A stretch of DNA of 64,000 nucleotides from assembly GCA_965242605.1 (NCBI GenBank), contig CBDESS010000003.1:186001-250000 (forward strand), given 5' to 3'. Within the stretch, counting starts at the first letter, position 1. Every line of letters starts with the position of its first letter. Below are positions 24,742 through 33,786 of this stretch, in pieces. Below the pieces are notes generated by a model that had not been told where the DNA came from, did not search any database, and worked only from the letters and a program-made list of their open reading frames with translations. A program made the translations under genes and the position numbers. Source of the stretch: JAAXHF01 sp965242605. Lineage in GTDB: Bacteria > Desulfobacterota > Binatia > Bin18.

Positions 24742-27300
24742 TCAATTGGGACCGGTCGCCCGTCGTCGCTTGAGCCAGGCGGCCGCGGCCAGGCGTGTCC
24801 AGGTCAGCCAGGTTTCACGCAGCACTTTCAGGCACGGCCTCAGCGTTGCGCGGAGTGTGTGGCCACGCAGTGCGTGGCAGTGTATAGCGTCGGGGACGGT
24901 TTCAAACGATTGGCTGCGGACGGCGAAAGCGGCGGCCACCAGAAACAGGACCGAATACGGTCCCCAGCCGGCCAGACCGGGCGGAACATGGGCACCGTAA
25001 CCGAGCGAGGCAAACATGTCGCTCAGCAGGATTGAACCGATACCGAGGCCGCAGCTGACCAGGATGGTCAGGGCCGGGCCGGGAAACGGCGGGCCGCTGA
25101 GGGCGAAGAAGAGGGCGACCGCCGGCAGGAACACACACGCCAGCGGGGCGGCAAGCTTCATGTGCCAGGCCACCCGATAGGCCGTGGCATCGTAGCCGTC
25201 GGCTTCGGTGTGGCGAATCGTTCGGGACAATTGCCGGGCGTTGAGGTGCATGGTGTCAACCTGGGTGTGAGGCTCGGTTCCGAGTTGGATGTGAGGGGGG
25301 GCGGGCAGGACTTCAAACGAGTCGTCACGAATGGCCAGGCGGATGGGATCGGTCAAGACCCATACGCCGTCGCCGATGTGGCGGGCTGAGCGGGCGTCGG
25401 TGCGGCTGGTCGGCAGGCCGCTGTCGTCAAGTTCATAGATCGAGATGTCGCGGGCTTGTCTGTTGACCGTATCGAGCTGGCGGGTGTGGTACAGCTTGCC
25501 GTGCTGATGCCAGAGAGCCAGTGGCTGGAGGCGGGTCTGGTTCGCCGCCGACTTGATCTCGGTGATTTTGAGCCAATCGGCCCAGGCGTTGGTGCGGGGG
25601 ACAATCGCTTCGTTCAGGACCAGGTAGGCCGGAGCCACCAGACCGGCAATGAGCAGGATTGGGCTCAGGGCGTGGAGCACCGATACGCCGCAGGCCCGCA
25701 TCCCGATCACCTCTCTGTTGACCGACAGCACCCCCACGGTCAGGGCGGTGGCCAGCAACAGTGACATGGGAACCATACGCGAGGCCAGGAGCGGAGAGCG
25801 GGCACAGTAGAAACGGACGATCTCGCCAAACCCGGCCTGGTGGCGGGCAAACCACTGGAGTCGTTCCAGCATGTCAACCAGAACATACCCGGTGAACAGA
25901 AAGCCAAACGATACCAGCAGCATAGAGCCGTATGAACGGACCACATAGCGCGGCAGGATATGGTCTTTCAGACCGCCGAGCGCAGGAGGGTGCAGCAATT
26001 GACTGGCAGGGTGGCCGATGGGGTGACTCCAGTGCGGCCAGCCGTTGTGGACCGACACCAGGACAAAGGCAATCCCGCCGACCAGCATATTGGGAAGCCA
26101 GACCCCCACTGGGGGAGGAAGTCCAGCCTGGATCAGGCCGTTGCCGAGCTGGATCAAGCCGTAGTACACGGCGGCAATCAGCAGCCCGCACAGCCCGCCG
26201 GCCGCGCGTGAAAAGGTCCGACCGAGCAGGACGAGGGGGGTAGCCAGCAGGCCGAACACCAGGCTGGCGACAGGGGTGGCCAGGCGACGGTGGAACTCGG
26301 TCTGAGCCAGCCGCACAGAATACTCATCTCCGGGCTGGCTGTCCGGCGGCCAGCCGCGCAGGGCCACATCCTGGAAGGCCAGGTGTTCTGTGCGTCGTTC
26401 ATCGCCAGCCGCTACAGGGGACGGCGGGGTATAGTGGAGCGAGGTCCACAGGGTGTCAAAACGGGTGCTGTTGCCGCTGCCGCGAATCGGAGACAGGCTC
26501 ACGCCCTTATGCAGCGTCAGGTGCGCCTCGCCGTTGCCGTTGGACCGCACCTCACCGTGCTGGGCAAAAATCGTCTGTCCGTCCAGAACGCTCGTGCCTG
26601 AGCCGTGTGGGGTCCACAGCAGGACGCCGCCCAGCCGGTCGCCGCCGCTTGAGACCTCACGCGCCAGAATACGGGTGTTGCCCAAGGTCTGTGTCTCCCC
26701 GGCCCGCAGCAGGCCGGCCGGATTGTCCTGCGCGACGCGGGTTTGCAGGCTGTCCAGACCGCGCCTGGCCCAGGGCGAGACGCTGAGGGTGAGGAGCAGG
26801 CCAAGGGCGGTCACGGCCGCACAAAATGTCAACACTGGCCCAAGGCACTGGCCTTGAGACACGCCCGAGGCGTGCAGGGCCAGGGTTTCCAGGTCGGTTT
26901 TGAGGCGGCCGAGTCCGACAAGCAGGCCGACGAGGCAGGCAAAAGACAGGGTTGTCGATGCCAGCGCAAGCAGCTTGAAGCCGATCAGCCGAAGAATCGC
27001 CCCAAGTCCAAAGCCACGGTTGATGATTAAATCAGAGAACCCGAACAGCTCGGCGGCCAGCAGCAGGACGGTCAAACCGCCAAAGGCGATCAGGGTGGGG
27101 CGGAGCAGCTCTCGCACAATATACCAGTGCAGCGTCTGCCCCACAGTCCACGCACGATAGCGTTGATGACCGCTCTCCAGACAGGCAGAGAGAGCGTTGA
27201 TGAGCGATTCCCATCGCCGGCAGAGCTCAACGACAGCTTTGGAAGAGACCGACAGGAGCGTACTCCAGTCCATGCGGCTTGATTTGCCCACTGTTTTCAC
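24742..27300 (-). CDS. LptF-LptG fused lipopolysaccharide transport permease
   Basis: 852 residues containing two complete YjgP/YjgQ units in tandem. Unit one (about 60-425): three membrane helices (YIVRELLRPTLIAFGGL...), a periplasmic jellyroll, then three helices from FHRRLATPVASLVFGLLATP. Unit two (about 447-810): PRYVVRSYGSMLLVSFGFLF, FYCARSPLLASRMVPMSLLL, a jellyroll with LYHTRQLD, and three final helices. LptF and LptG are normally separate and form a 1:1 complex with the LptB2 ATPase to extract LPS from the inner membrane. Here both are one chain. LptB, LptC and LptA are not in the window. Supports a Gram-negative envelope. Confidence 0.85.
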   Translation of the reverse strand: MKTVGKSSRMDWSTLLSVSSKAVVELCRRWESLINALSACLESGHQRYRAWTVGQTLHWYIVRELLRPTLIAFGGLTVLLLAAELFGFSDLIINRGFGLGAILRLIGFKLLALASTTLSFACLVGLLVGLGRLKTDLETLALHASGVSQGQCLGPVLTFCAAVTALGLLLTLSVSPWARRGLDSLQTRVAQDNPAGLLRAGETQTLGNTRILAREVSSGGDRLGGVLLWTPHGSGTSVLDGQTIFAQHGEVRSNGNGEAHLTLHKGVSLSPIRGSGNSTRFDTLWTSLHYTPPSPVAAGDERRTEHLAFQDVALRGWPPDSQPGDEYSVRLAQTEFHRRLATPVASLVFGLLATPLVLLGRTFSRAAGGLCGLLIAAVYYGLIQLGNGLIQAGLPPPVGVWLPNMLVGGIAFVLVSVHNGWPHWSHPIGHPASQLLHPPALGGLKDHILPRYVVRSYGSMLLVSFGFLFTGYVLVDMLERLQWFARHQAGFGEIVRFYCARSPLLASRMVPMSLLLATALTVGVLSVNREVIGMRACGVSVLHALSPILLIAGLVAPAYLVLNEAIVPRTNAWADWLKITEIKSAANQTRLQPLALWHQHGKLYHTRQLDTVNRQARDISIYELDDSGLPTSRTDARSARHIGDGVWVLTDPIRLAIRDDSFEVLPAPPHIQLGTEPHTQVDTMHLNARQLSRTIRHTEADGYDATAYRVAWHMKLAAPLACVFLPAVALFFALSGPPFPGPALTILVSCGLGIGSILLSDMFASLGYGAHVPPGLAGWGPYSVLFLVAAAFAVRSQSFETVPDAIHCHALRGHTLRATLRPCLKVLRETWLTWTRLAAAAWLKRRRATGPN

Positions 27301-27378
27301 CTATACCGGGCAGACGGCTTGGAGAATAGCCCCGTCGCATCCGGCGCTTTGGGGTGGGTGAGGATTGAAAAAACATAC

Positions 27379-28215
27379 ATGCGTAATGGAGCGGGCAGGA
27401 ATGGGGGGGCGGCAGACTTGTATACCCGGCTGCCGCGGAAGGCAATCATACTCAGTGCCGGTCAGGCCCGGCGGCTGCTGCCGCTGACCGAGCGTGTGCC
27501 AAAATGCCTGCTGCCGATAGATGACGAGCTCACCATCCTGGAACTCCAGCTTGAGGCGCTGGCCGAGTGCGGCGTGGAGCAGGTCATTGTGATGGTCGGC
27601 TTTGGGGCCGAGCAGGTTGAGGCCCTGCTGGCTATGCGTCGGCCCGCCGGGCTGGACATCCAGACCCGGTATAATCCGTTTTTTGAGGCCTCGAACAATC
27701 TGGCCACCTGCTGGCTGGCCGGGCCGGAGATGACCGAAGATTTTGTGCTGCTCAACGGCGATACGCTGTTTGAAGCGCAGGTCTTAGCGCGTGTACTGCG
27801 CGCGCCGTCTGCTCCGGTGACCCTGGCCGTTGACCGCAAAGCCAAGTACGACGACGACGATATGAAGGTCAGCCTGAACGGCGAGGGACGGCTGTTTGCA
27901 GTCGGTAAGACCCTGGCCGCGGAGGAGACCGACGGCGAGTCAATCGGGCTGGTAGTCTTTCGCGACTCGGGGGTAGACGCCTTTCGGGCCGCCCTGAATC
28001 GAACGATCCGCCACAAGGCCGCCCTGCAACGCTGGTATTTGTCGGTGATTGACACCCTGGCCAAATCCGGCCTGGTAGAAACCAGCAGCATTGCAGGCCT
28101 GTGGTGGGCTGAGGTTGATACCCTTGACGACCTGATTCAGGCTCGCTCAGCGTTCGCCGGGCGGCGGGTCAGGGTGGACCGGCTGCCAGCATTATCAGCC
28201 CTGGAGCAGGACTAG
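27379..28215 (+). CDS. Nucleotidyltransferase (sugar- or polyol-phosphate NTP transferase)
   Basis: NTP-transferase fold: AIILSAGQARRLLPLTERVP with KCLLPID carries the pyrophosphorylase signature, with Gln where most have Gly (SAGxG). LLNGDTLFE holds the metal Asp, and WWAEVDTLDDL is the usual C-terminal Asp motif. Closest in style to choline-phosphate or inositol-phosphate cytidylyltransferases. The start is uncertain: ATG 27379 lacks a clear binding site, and the frame extends upstream to TTG 27319. It heads a cluster with a CDP-alcohol transferase, glycosyltransferases and an exporter, so it may supply an activated CDP- or NDP-polyol for an envelope polymer (inference). Confidence 0.8.
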   Translation: MRNGAGRNGGAADLYTRLPRKAIILSAGQARRLLPLTERVPKCLLPIDDELTILELQLEALAECGVEQVIVMVGFGAEQVEALLAMRRPAGLDIQTRYNPFFEASNNLATCWLAGPEMTEDFVLLNGDTLFEAQVLARVLRAPSAPVTLAVDRKAKYDDDDMKVSLNGEGRLFAVGKTLAAEETDGESIGLVVFRDSGVDAFRAALNRTIRHKAALQRWYLSVIDTLAKSGLVETSSIAGLWWAEVDTLDDLIQARSAFAGRRVRVDRLPALSALEQD

Positions 28216-29465
28216 CCGGCGGGGCTTGCATCTTCCAGCAGAACGGAAAGGTAGTGCTCTGCCGCACGGTCAACCGAGAACTGCCCCGCCCGGCGGCGTA
28301 AACGCGCCCGAGGCGGCGAATTGTCCAGCGTTGCCAGAATGGCTTGGGCCAAGGCCGTATCATCCCCGACCGGCACCAGCGAGCCATAGACACCCTGTTC
28401 AAGGATTTCGGCCGGGCCGCTCGGACAATCCGTACTTACCACCGGGCAGCCGCAGGCCAGGGCCTCAATCAGCACAGTCGGCAGACCTTCCCAAGCCGAA
28501 GACAGGGCAAACACCGCGGCGCGGCCGAGATAGGCGAAAGGATTGGCCACAAAGCCGGGCAGGGCGAGAGCGTCAGCGACCTTGAGTTGACCGGCCAGGG
28601 ACAGCAGGGCTTCACGCTCAGGTCCGTCGCCCAAAATGAGCAATCGAGCCGGCCGGGCCGCCCGAACGCGGGCAAAAGCCCGGAGCAGACCCTCAAAATT
28701 TTTCTGAGGCTTGAGCTTGCCAATGCCAAGGATGACCGGCGGAGTTCCCGGAGCAAACCAGGGGTGCTCAAGCGGGGCTTGGGCCAGGCTCACTATATCC
28801 GACCGGAATACCGGGTTGTAGATGGTGGTGATGCGAGAGCGCGGGAGCTGTAGTGTATGGGCCAGGTCAGCGGCCACCCCGTCCGATACGGCGACAATCC
28901 GGTCGGCCTCGGGATACACGCGGCGGGCCAGCCGAGGAAAGCGCATGTCCGCGGCTTTGTCGGCCTGAGCCGTGGCCACCGACAGATGATTATGGACGCT
29001 GATAACCGTGCGGGTTGACGCCGCGCTCAGCCGCCGGGCCAGCACGGCCGCGATATTGGGGTAGCTGAGGGCGGATAAAAGCGCTGCCGGCCGCCGGTGG
29101 TTCAGGTAGGCTGCCAGACCCGGTACAGCACCCAGAATCCAGGGCGCTCTGCGACGCAGCAGGCTTGCGGCCAGGGTCCCGGCGATATGCGGCCTTTTCA
29201 GCACCGCCGGCAGCAGTTGGCCGGCAGAGCGAACCTTGAGGTCAATGGTCGTGACCGTACCGGGAATTGCATCCAGGAAATGGCCCTCCCGGCGGCCCAT
29301 CACCAGATCGACCCGATGGCCTCGGTCGGCCAGAGCTGTGGCCAAGTTGAGCATGACCCGCTCTGCGCCACCGCCACCGCCAAACGAGCGAACAAACAGG
29401 CCGATATGCCGGCCGCTTGTAGGGCTGGCGGGGCTTGCGGTATAGTTGGCCGCTGCCGTAGCCAT
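28212..29465 (-). CDS. Family 4 glycosyltransferase
   Basis: 417 residues, GT-B fold. N-terminal acceptor loop SFGGGGGAERVMLNLA, mid-chain VSVHNHLSVAT/VAVSDGVAADL, then IYNPVF and the donor-binding half: ILGIGKLKPQKNFEGLLRAF, LLILGDGPERE, and EGLPTVLIEALACGCPVVST, the E-x7-E retaining-GT motif. Transfers a nucleotide-sugar residue to an envelope glycan on the cytosolic face. Overlaps the 3' end of the convergent nucleotidyltransferase by 4 bases and is divergent from the kinase-like gene at 29483. Sugar not determinable. Confidence 0.9.
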   Translation of the reverse strand: MATAAANYTASPASPTSGRHIGLFVRSFGGGGGAERVMLNLATALADRGHRVDLVMGRREGHFLDAIPGTVTTIDLKVRSAGQLLPAVLKRPHIAGTLAASLLRRRAPWILGAVPGLAAYLNHRRPAALLSALSYPNIAAVLARRLSAASTRTVISVHNHLSVATAQADKAADMRFPRLARRVYPEADRIVAVSDGVAADLAHTLQLPRSRITTIYNPVFRSDIVSLAQAPLEHPWFAPGTPPVILGIGKLKPQKNFEGLLRAFARVRAARPARLLILGDGPEREALLSLAGQLKVADALALPGFVANPFAYLGRAAVFALSSAWEGLPTVLIEALACGCPVVSTDCPSGPAEILEQGVYGSLVPVGDDTALAQAILATLDNSPPRARLRRRAGQFSVDRAAEHYLSVLLEDASPAG

Positions 29466-29482
29466 GCTTCCCCGCTTCCCCT

Positions 29483-30301
29483 ATGTCGTCCCGACGCTTG
29501 ACACCTGAGACACTCAGCTTTCGCCTCATGCGGCGGCTACGCTATCTGGTATCGCGCCTGCCTGGCAACCGCCTTCAGAACTCGCAGCGCACCTCTTTCC
29601 CAACACTGAACGGACGACGTTTCAAACGGGTCATTCTGCGCGACACTGCCCTGGCGGCCGAACTCGAACACAATCTTGAGGCTTTTCACGCCAGCCCCCA
29701 TTTTCCACCCCTGGCCATCCGCTATGAACACGAACTATGGCTGGACTATGTTGAGGGCGGCCCGATTGTTCGGCTTGACCCGCCCACAGTCGAAAAAATA
29801 GCCGAATTCTACGCCGCGACCTACAGCCACTCCCCCCGCGCTGTGGACATAGGGGACACGCCGTTTGTGTTCCGACTCCAGGGCGACCTGCGCTTCCTCA
29901 ACAGGGTTGGGGTTGTGTCCGACGCTGCCTGGCGTGAGCTCAGGGCTGCCGCGCCGCGACTGGCCCCAAGCCGGGTCTGGGTCGGGTTTGACTACACGGA
30001 TGCGGTGCTCAAGAATTTTATTGTCACCGACAAAGACGGCCTGGTGTGCGGCATTGATGCCGAGAGTCTGCGCAAAGAGCAGCTCATTGGAACCGGGGTG
30101 GCCAACGCCCTGGCGCGTTGGCTGGAGCCGGTTCAGGAGCAGTTTTTCGGGCACCTGATGCGGGCCGGGGTCCCTGACTTCCGGCCCTATCTGCCCTTTG
30201 TTGAGCTGTGCTGCAGAGCTGCCTGGACCAAGCTGTATTTTTTTGAAAAGAAGTGGAAGCGCATAGACCCCGGGGCCTTTGAGCGCTTTCGGGCGTCCTG
30301 A
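29483..30301 (+). CDS. Protein-kinase-like (LPS/Kdo kinase or APH fold) protein
   Basis: 272 residues. The centre resembles the catalytic loop of kinase-like enzymes: FDYTDAVLKNFIV (residues 169-181; Asp and Asn in the right order) followed after about 10 residues by CGIDAES (D192) in the position of the metal Asp. The upstream lobe includes YEHELWLDYVEGGPIV, like the hinge of sugar kinases. LPS core heptose and Kdo kinases have this layout, and the surrounding genes act on envelope glycans, so sugar phosphorylation is plausible. Divergent from the glycosyltransferase at 28212. Family assignment is tentative. Confidence 0.55.
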   Translation: MSSRRLTPETLSFRLMRRLRYLVSRLPGNRLQNSQRTSFPTLNGRRFKRVILRDTALAAELEHNLEAFHASPHFPPLAIRYEHELWLDYVEGGPIVRLDPPTVEKIAEFYAATYSHSPRAVDIGDTPFVFRLQGDLRFLNRVGVVSDAAWRELRAAAPRLAPSRVWVGFDYTDAVLKNFIVTDKDGLVCGIDAESLRKEQLIGTGVANALARWLEPVQEQFFGHLMRAGVPDFRPYLPFVELCCRAAWTKLYFFEKKWKRIDPGAFERFRAS

Positions 30302-31019
30302 CTCCCGCCTGGTCGCAGCCCTTGGCCGGTCCGCCAAACAGCCGGCGTATGCGGTCACGCGCTGAAGGGCGGTTAATGACGACAAGAAAGACTTTCCGCA
30401 ACTGACCTTCTGGACATTCCAGCCGGCGCATGCCGTGCCACGAGTTTTTTTTGCGCTGAAACAACAGGCTGCGATTGCCCAAGGCTTGGCAGGCGATGCG
30501 CCGATCAAAATCCTCAAACTGCGGGGCTGAGTTGCGCTCAAAACGCCCGCGGTCGTCCAGGATGAGGGTTTCTCCTCCCCAGGCCGGGTTCCAGCTCGCG
30601 TTGAAATAAAAAATATGCGAGCCGAGTTTGTGCTTGGCGTCACAGTGGGGAGAGACGGAGCAGCCCCGGGGCGTGTAGTGCCAGTGAAAGCGCAGCTCGA
30701 CAGACCGCATCCCAAACATGCGGCAGACAAACCGCCGATAGGCGCTGCCGGCCAACTCGTCAATAAATGCCCGCCAGGCCGGGGCGAGTTGGAGGCTCGG
30801 GCGATACTCCAGCCCATAGCGGTCATGACTCAGCTGCCCGTGGGCGCGTTTGACCCCGAACAGCGGGGTGAAGTGCGACACCTCGGGCAGGCTGTCCAGC
30901 AGGCGCTGATAGCCATCCGGGGTGAGCAGCCCGGCTGGATTGATCCACGGGTAGGGGGTCTGAGCCTGAAACGCTCGCGGGTCAAGGGCGCGGAGCCGGT
31001 CACAATCAAGATAGGGCAT
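30084..31019 (-). CDS. 2-oxoglutarate/Fe(II)-dependent oxygenase-like protein
   Basis: The jellyroll core is clear in residues 100-215: FHWHYTPRGCSVSPHCDAKH gives the iron HxD pair (H125, D127), NPAWGGETLIL follows, the distal His is in SWHGM (H195) and R208 in LRKVFLVV would bind 2-oxoglutarate. Such enzymes hydroxylate small molecules, sugars or proteins. The nominal C-terminus beyond residue 225 (about 85 residues) is antisense to the gene ending at 30301, so the true stop was probably lost or shifted and the real protein ends near 30300. Downstream partner of the phosphoglycerate-mutase gene in the minus-strand envelope operon. Confidence 0.75.
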   Translation of the reverse strand: MPYLDCDRLRALDPRAFQAQTPYPWINPAGLLTPDGYQRLLDSLPEVSHFTPLFGVKRAHGQLSHDRYGLEYRPSLQLAPAWRAFIDELAGSAYRRFVCRMFGMRSVELRFHWHYTPRGCSVSPHCDAKHKLGSHIFYFNASWNPAWGGETLILDDRGRFERNSAPQFEDFDRRIACQALGNRSLLFQRKKNSWHGMRRLECPEGQLRKVFLVVINRPSARDRIRRLFGGPAKGCDQAGVRTPESAQRPRGLCASTSFQKNTAWSRQLCSTAQQRADRAGSQGPRPASGARKTAPEPAPANAPGRWPPRFQ

Positions 31020-31027
31020 GGCGCGGC

Positions 31028-31840
31028 CTAGGCTGAGGGGTTGGGCAGCACAGAGCCAAAAGTCGACTGTGCCCAGCGTTGCAGCTTGGGTGAGCGTCTG
31101 AGGTAAAAGTGGCGGAGCGGTTTGCCGGTGGGGTCAAATTCGTAAATAAGCGGCTCTCCGGTCAGGGGTCTTTTGATTTTCGGAATCGTAGCCTGTGGCA
31201 CACCGTCAAGATAGGTGACGAGCGCGCGCAGGCTGTTGCCGTGGGCGATGACCAAGACGCGTTGGCCGGCCGTGAGGCGCGGTACAATGGCGGCCTGCCA
31301 GTACGAGAGTACCCGGGCCCGGACATCTTTGATGCTCTCGGCGCATGGCAGCTCGGCCGCGGCCAGCCCCCGGTAGCGCGGGTCATGGCCGGGGAAACGG
31401 CGGTCCTTGGGGGCGAGCGGCGGTGGGCAGCTATCAAAATACTGCTGCCAGACCGTGACCTGCCGGGGACTATACCGCTCGGCCACGTCGGCGCGGCTGA
31501 GACCTTCCAGCGCTCCGTAATGCCGTTCGTTCAAGCGCCAACTGGTATGAACCGGCAGCCGGGACTGGCCGAGGGTGTGGAGAACAATGTCCAGGGTGTT
31601 CCGGGCGCGCTGGAGGACCGAGGTAAAGCACACGTCAAAGCGATAGCCGGCCTGCTTGAGCAGTCTGCCCGCGGTTTCGGCTTCGGTATGGCCGGCAGGG
31701 CTGAGCGCAACATCGGCCCAGCCCGTAAAACGCCGCTGATGATTCCACACACTCTGGCCGTGCCGGAGAAACACAAGCGGCAGGGTCATGGCATTCGTAC
31801 AAGGGGAACGCTGAGCGCTTCCTGGATGATTGGTCATCAT
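31028..31840 (-). CDS. gpmA: Phosphoglycerate mutase family protein (2,3-BPG-dependent type)
   Basis: Histidine phosphatase superfamily, 270 residues. Phospho-acceptor RHGQSVWN (H27), then FTGWADVALSPAGHTEAETA, LNERHYGALEGLSRADVA (catalytic Glu) and VLVIAHGNSLRALVTYLDG (second His): the complete GpmA pattern, including the substrate loop. It interconverts 3- and 2-phosphoglycerate. Its ATG overlaps the TGA of the upstream glycosyltransferase-ELM1 gene (ATGA), so it is translated in this envelope operon. A dedicated role on another phosphoester cannot be excluded. The alternative start at 31789 gives the usual N-terminus. Confidence 0.85.
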   Translation of the reverse strand: MMTNHPGSAQRSPCTNAMTLPLVFLRHGQSVWNHQRRFTGWADVALSPAGHTEAETAGRLLKQAGYRFDVCFTSVLQRARNTLDIVLHTLGQSRLPVHTSWRLNERHYGALEGLSRADVAERYSPRQVTVWQQYFDSCPPPLAPKDRRFPGHDPRYRGLAAAELPCAESIKDVRARVLSYWQAAIVPRLTAGQRVLVIAHGNSLRALVTYLDGVPQATIPKIKRPLTGEPLIYEFDPTGKPLRHFYLRRSPKLQRWAQSTFGSVLPNPSA

Positions 31841-33774
31841 CCTTCCCTTTTCAAGAGGTGGCGGACCTGACGGGCGACCGTGTCAAACTCTTGCAGGCGT
31901 GGGCGGGGAGCCAGGCTCAGCGACTCACCAAAGAAGTCGGCAAAGCCGTGTTGAACGAGGGCCTGATGGAGTGCGTTCAGGTCCCGCCGGGGCTGAATTG
32001 TGCCGCGTTCGATGAGTCTGCCACACACATAGGCCAGCCCACGCTGGGGACGAACCGTGCCGCGTGTATTCCGCCGGGGCTGTTGGGCGCGCCTGACCAG
32101 CCAGTCTTTGAGCCGCGCGCCGAGCGGAGTCGGATGTTCGGGCAGCGGGTAGATGTACAGCGGTTTGTCGGTTGCCGCGGCTTCGGCCAACATTGATTCG
32201 CTCTCACCGGTGACAATCAACACATCGGCCAGGCTCACATAGGCCAGATAGGGGTTGTCGGCTGTCCGGTGTCCGGCCTGCCACATGTGCATGTGCCAGA
32301 CAGGACCGAGGGCCTGTTGCAGGGCGCGGCCGGCTTGGGCTCCGGTCCGCCGGCTTGTGGTGACAAAAAGACTCGCACTGAGGTCGTGGGCCAATGTGCG
32401 GACCGCCTGGCCCATCTGGTGGGCCGTGTCTGGATCAAAACGATAGCGGGCAGTCGCCCCGCCAACTAACACGGCAATGCGGGGGGGTGGTGCGGGCTCA
32501 AGGAGATCCCGCCACTCGGCCGCGGCTGTCGCCAAGCGCTGTTGGGTGACGAGGGTCAGGGGGGCGATCGTTTCAATCCGTCGGGGGTGAGGCGGCTGAC
32601 GAAAGTGCCCACAGCCGACCACAATGTCTGAGCGACTGGTGGGGTGGCCACTTTTGCGGCCGAGGAGGACCAGCCGTGTCCTGCCCTGGCTGTGGTCCCG
32701 AATCCATCGCGCTACGCGCGCCGGCCGCCAGCCAGCGGCAATCACGATATCCGGCCACGGGGCGGCCAGTTGGGCTGAGCGGCTCCGGGCCAGACCGATA
32801 CGGGTTGCGCCGCGCACCCCAAACAGGCGCTTATGGGTCGTGGCCAGCCTGGTGAAAGCGAGCCTTTTCTCCTCATACGGCCAGCCGAGCGCGTCGGCCA
32901 GGCCGATCGCCTGGGTGGTGTGGCCGGGTTTGTCGGCCGTCAGCACCCAGACTGAGGAAGGATCGCCACGGGCGGGGGAGGGGGGTGGTGAAAGCGAGCC
33001 TTGAGCGCTTTGTGTATGTGGCACGCCGCTGAGGTGGTAGCCGGCCCGGTCTGCCGCCCGTTCAAGGTCAAACCAGACATGGGCAACCGGGTTGCGCTGG
33101 TAGGCGTAGCGTTCGGGAAAAGGCTGCCAGGGCTGGGCGTGGATGGTGGTGTAGTGCAAGACCTTGGAGTGACCCGGCCGGTATTCTTCGTCCCGAGCGT
33201 TCCAGGCCGGGTCAAGCGGTCCCCACACGGCTGTGGCTCTGGCCTCCAACGTCTTGCGGCGTTCGCGCCGGGCTGCATGGAGCGGCCAGACTCCAGCCAT
33301 CCGGCTACAGTCCATCAGCATGACCGAGGTGTCACGGTCTGCAATCGACACAAAGCCGTGCGACCCCAGATCGGTATCAAACAGCTCGCCCGGGTCGGCC
33401 AGATAAACCTGGTCCACATCGTTGTAAATCGCCCGCTGAATGCCCAGGCCGCGGGCGAAGTGTGGAATGGCAAAACGATAATTGGTAAAGCCGGTCAGCC
33501 AGCCCCGACGATCAAAGCCGGCCAGGTTTTTCATCGGATAAATTGTATACATCCGGCCCGGGTCGCGGACCTGTTCTATTGACCACACAAAAACGCGCTC
33601 GGCCCGATAGTGGGCCGCTTCGGTGCCGACAAAAAGAGACACTGGAGGCTTGCCGGCGGGACTCACCCCTGGGCGTACTCCCAGCGTAATCGGTTCAGGG
33701 GGAGGTGGAGTGGAGCGGTTGACCGACGCCGGAAAAAGTCGTGCCAGGGTCCACAGTGTGTGGGTCAGCTTCAT
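31837..33774 (-). CDS. Fusion of GT8-like glycosyltransferase and ELM1/GtrOC1 domain
   Basis: 645 residues in two parts. Residues 45-245 look like a GT-A fold glycosyltransferase of family 8 type, with YNDVDQVYLADPGEL carrying a DxD-like metal site (D119/D121) and LHYTTIHAQPW as the C-terminal His motif. After a Ser/Pro linker (255-270), residues 274-600 match the ELM1/DUF1022 family (VWVLTADKPGHTTQAIGLAD, TGESESMLAEAAATDKPLYI), which in bacteria is related to GT-B enzymes and lies in envelope clusters. One polypeptide with two presumed transferase modules is unusual. First gene after the ABC exporter in a minus-strand operon. Confidence 0.8.
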   Translation of the reverse strand: MKLTHTLWTLARLFPASVNRSTPPPPEPITLGVRPGVSPAGKPPVSLFVGTEAAHYRAERVFVWSIEQVRDPGRMYTIYPMKNLAGFDRRGWLTGFTNYRFAIPHFARGLGIQRAIYNDVDQVYLADPGELFDTDLGSHGFVSIADRDTSVMLMDCSRMAGVWPLHAARRERRKTLEARATAVWGPLDPAWNARDEEYRPGHSKVLHYTTIHAQPWQPFPERYAYQRNPVAHVWFDLERAADRAGYHLSGVPHTQSAQGSLSPPPSPARGDPSSVWVLTADKPGHTTQAIGLADALGWPYEEKRLAFTRLATTHKRLFGVRGATRIGLARSRSAQLAAPWPDIVIAAGWRPARVARWIRDHSQGRTRLVLLGRKSGHPTSRSDIVVGCGHFRQPPHPRRIETIAPLTLVTQQRLATAAAEWRDLLEPAPPPRIAVLVGGATARYRFDPDTAHQMGQAVRTLAHDLSASLFVTTSRRTGAQAGRALQQALGPVWHMHMWQAGHRTADNPYLAYVSLADVLIVTGESESMLAEAAATDKPLYIYPLPEHPTPLGARLKDWLVRRAQQPRRNTRGTVRPQRGLAYVCGRLIERGTIQPRRDLNALHQALVQHGFADFFGESLSLAPRPRLQEFDTVARQVRHLLKREG

Positions 33775-33786
33775 CTGTGGTCGGTG

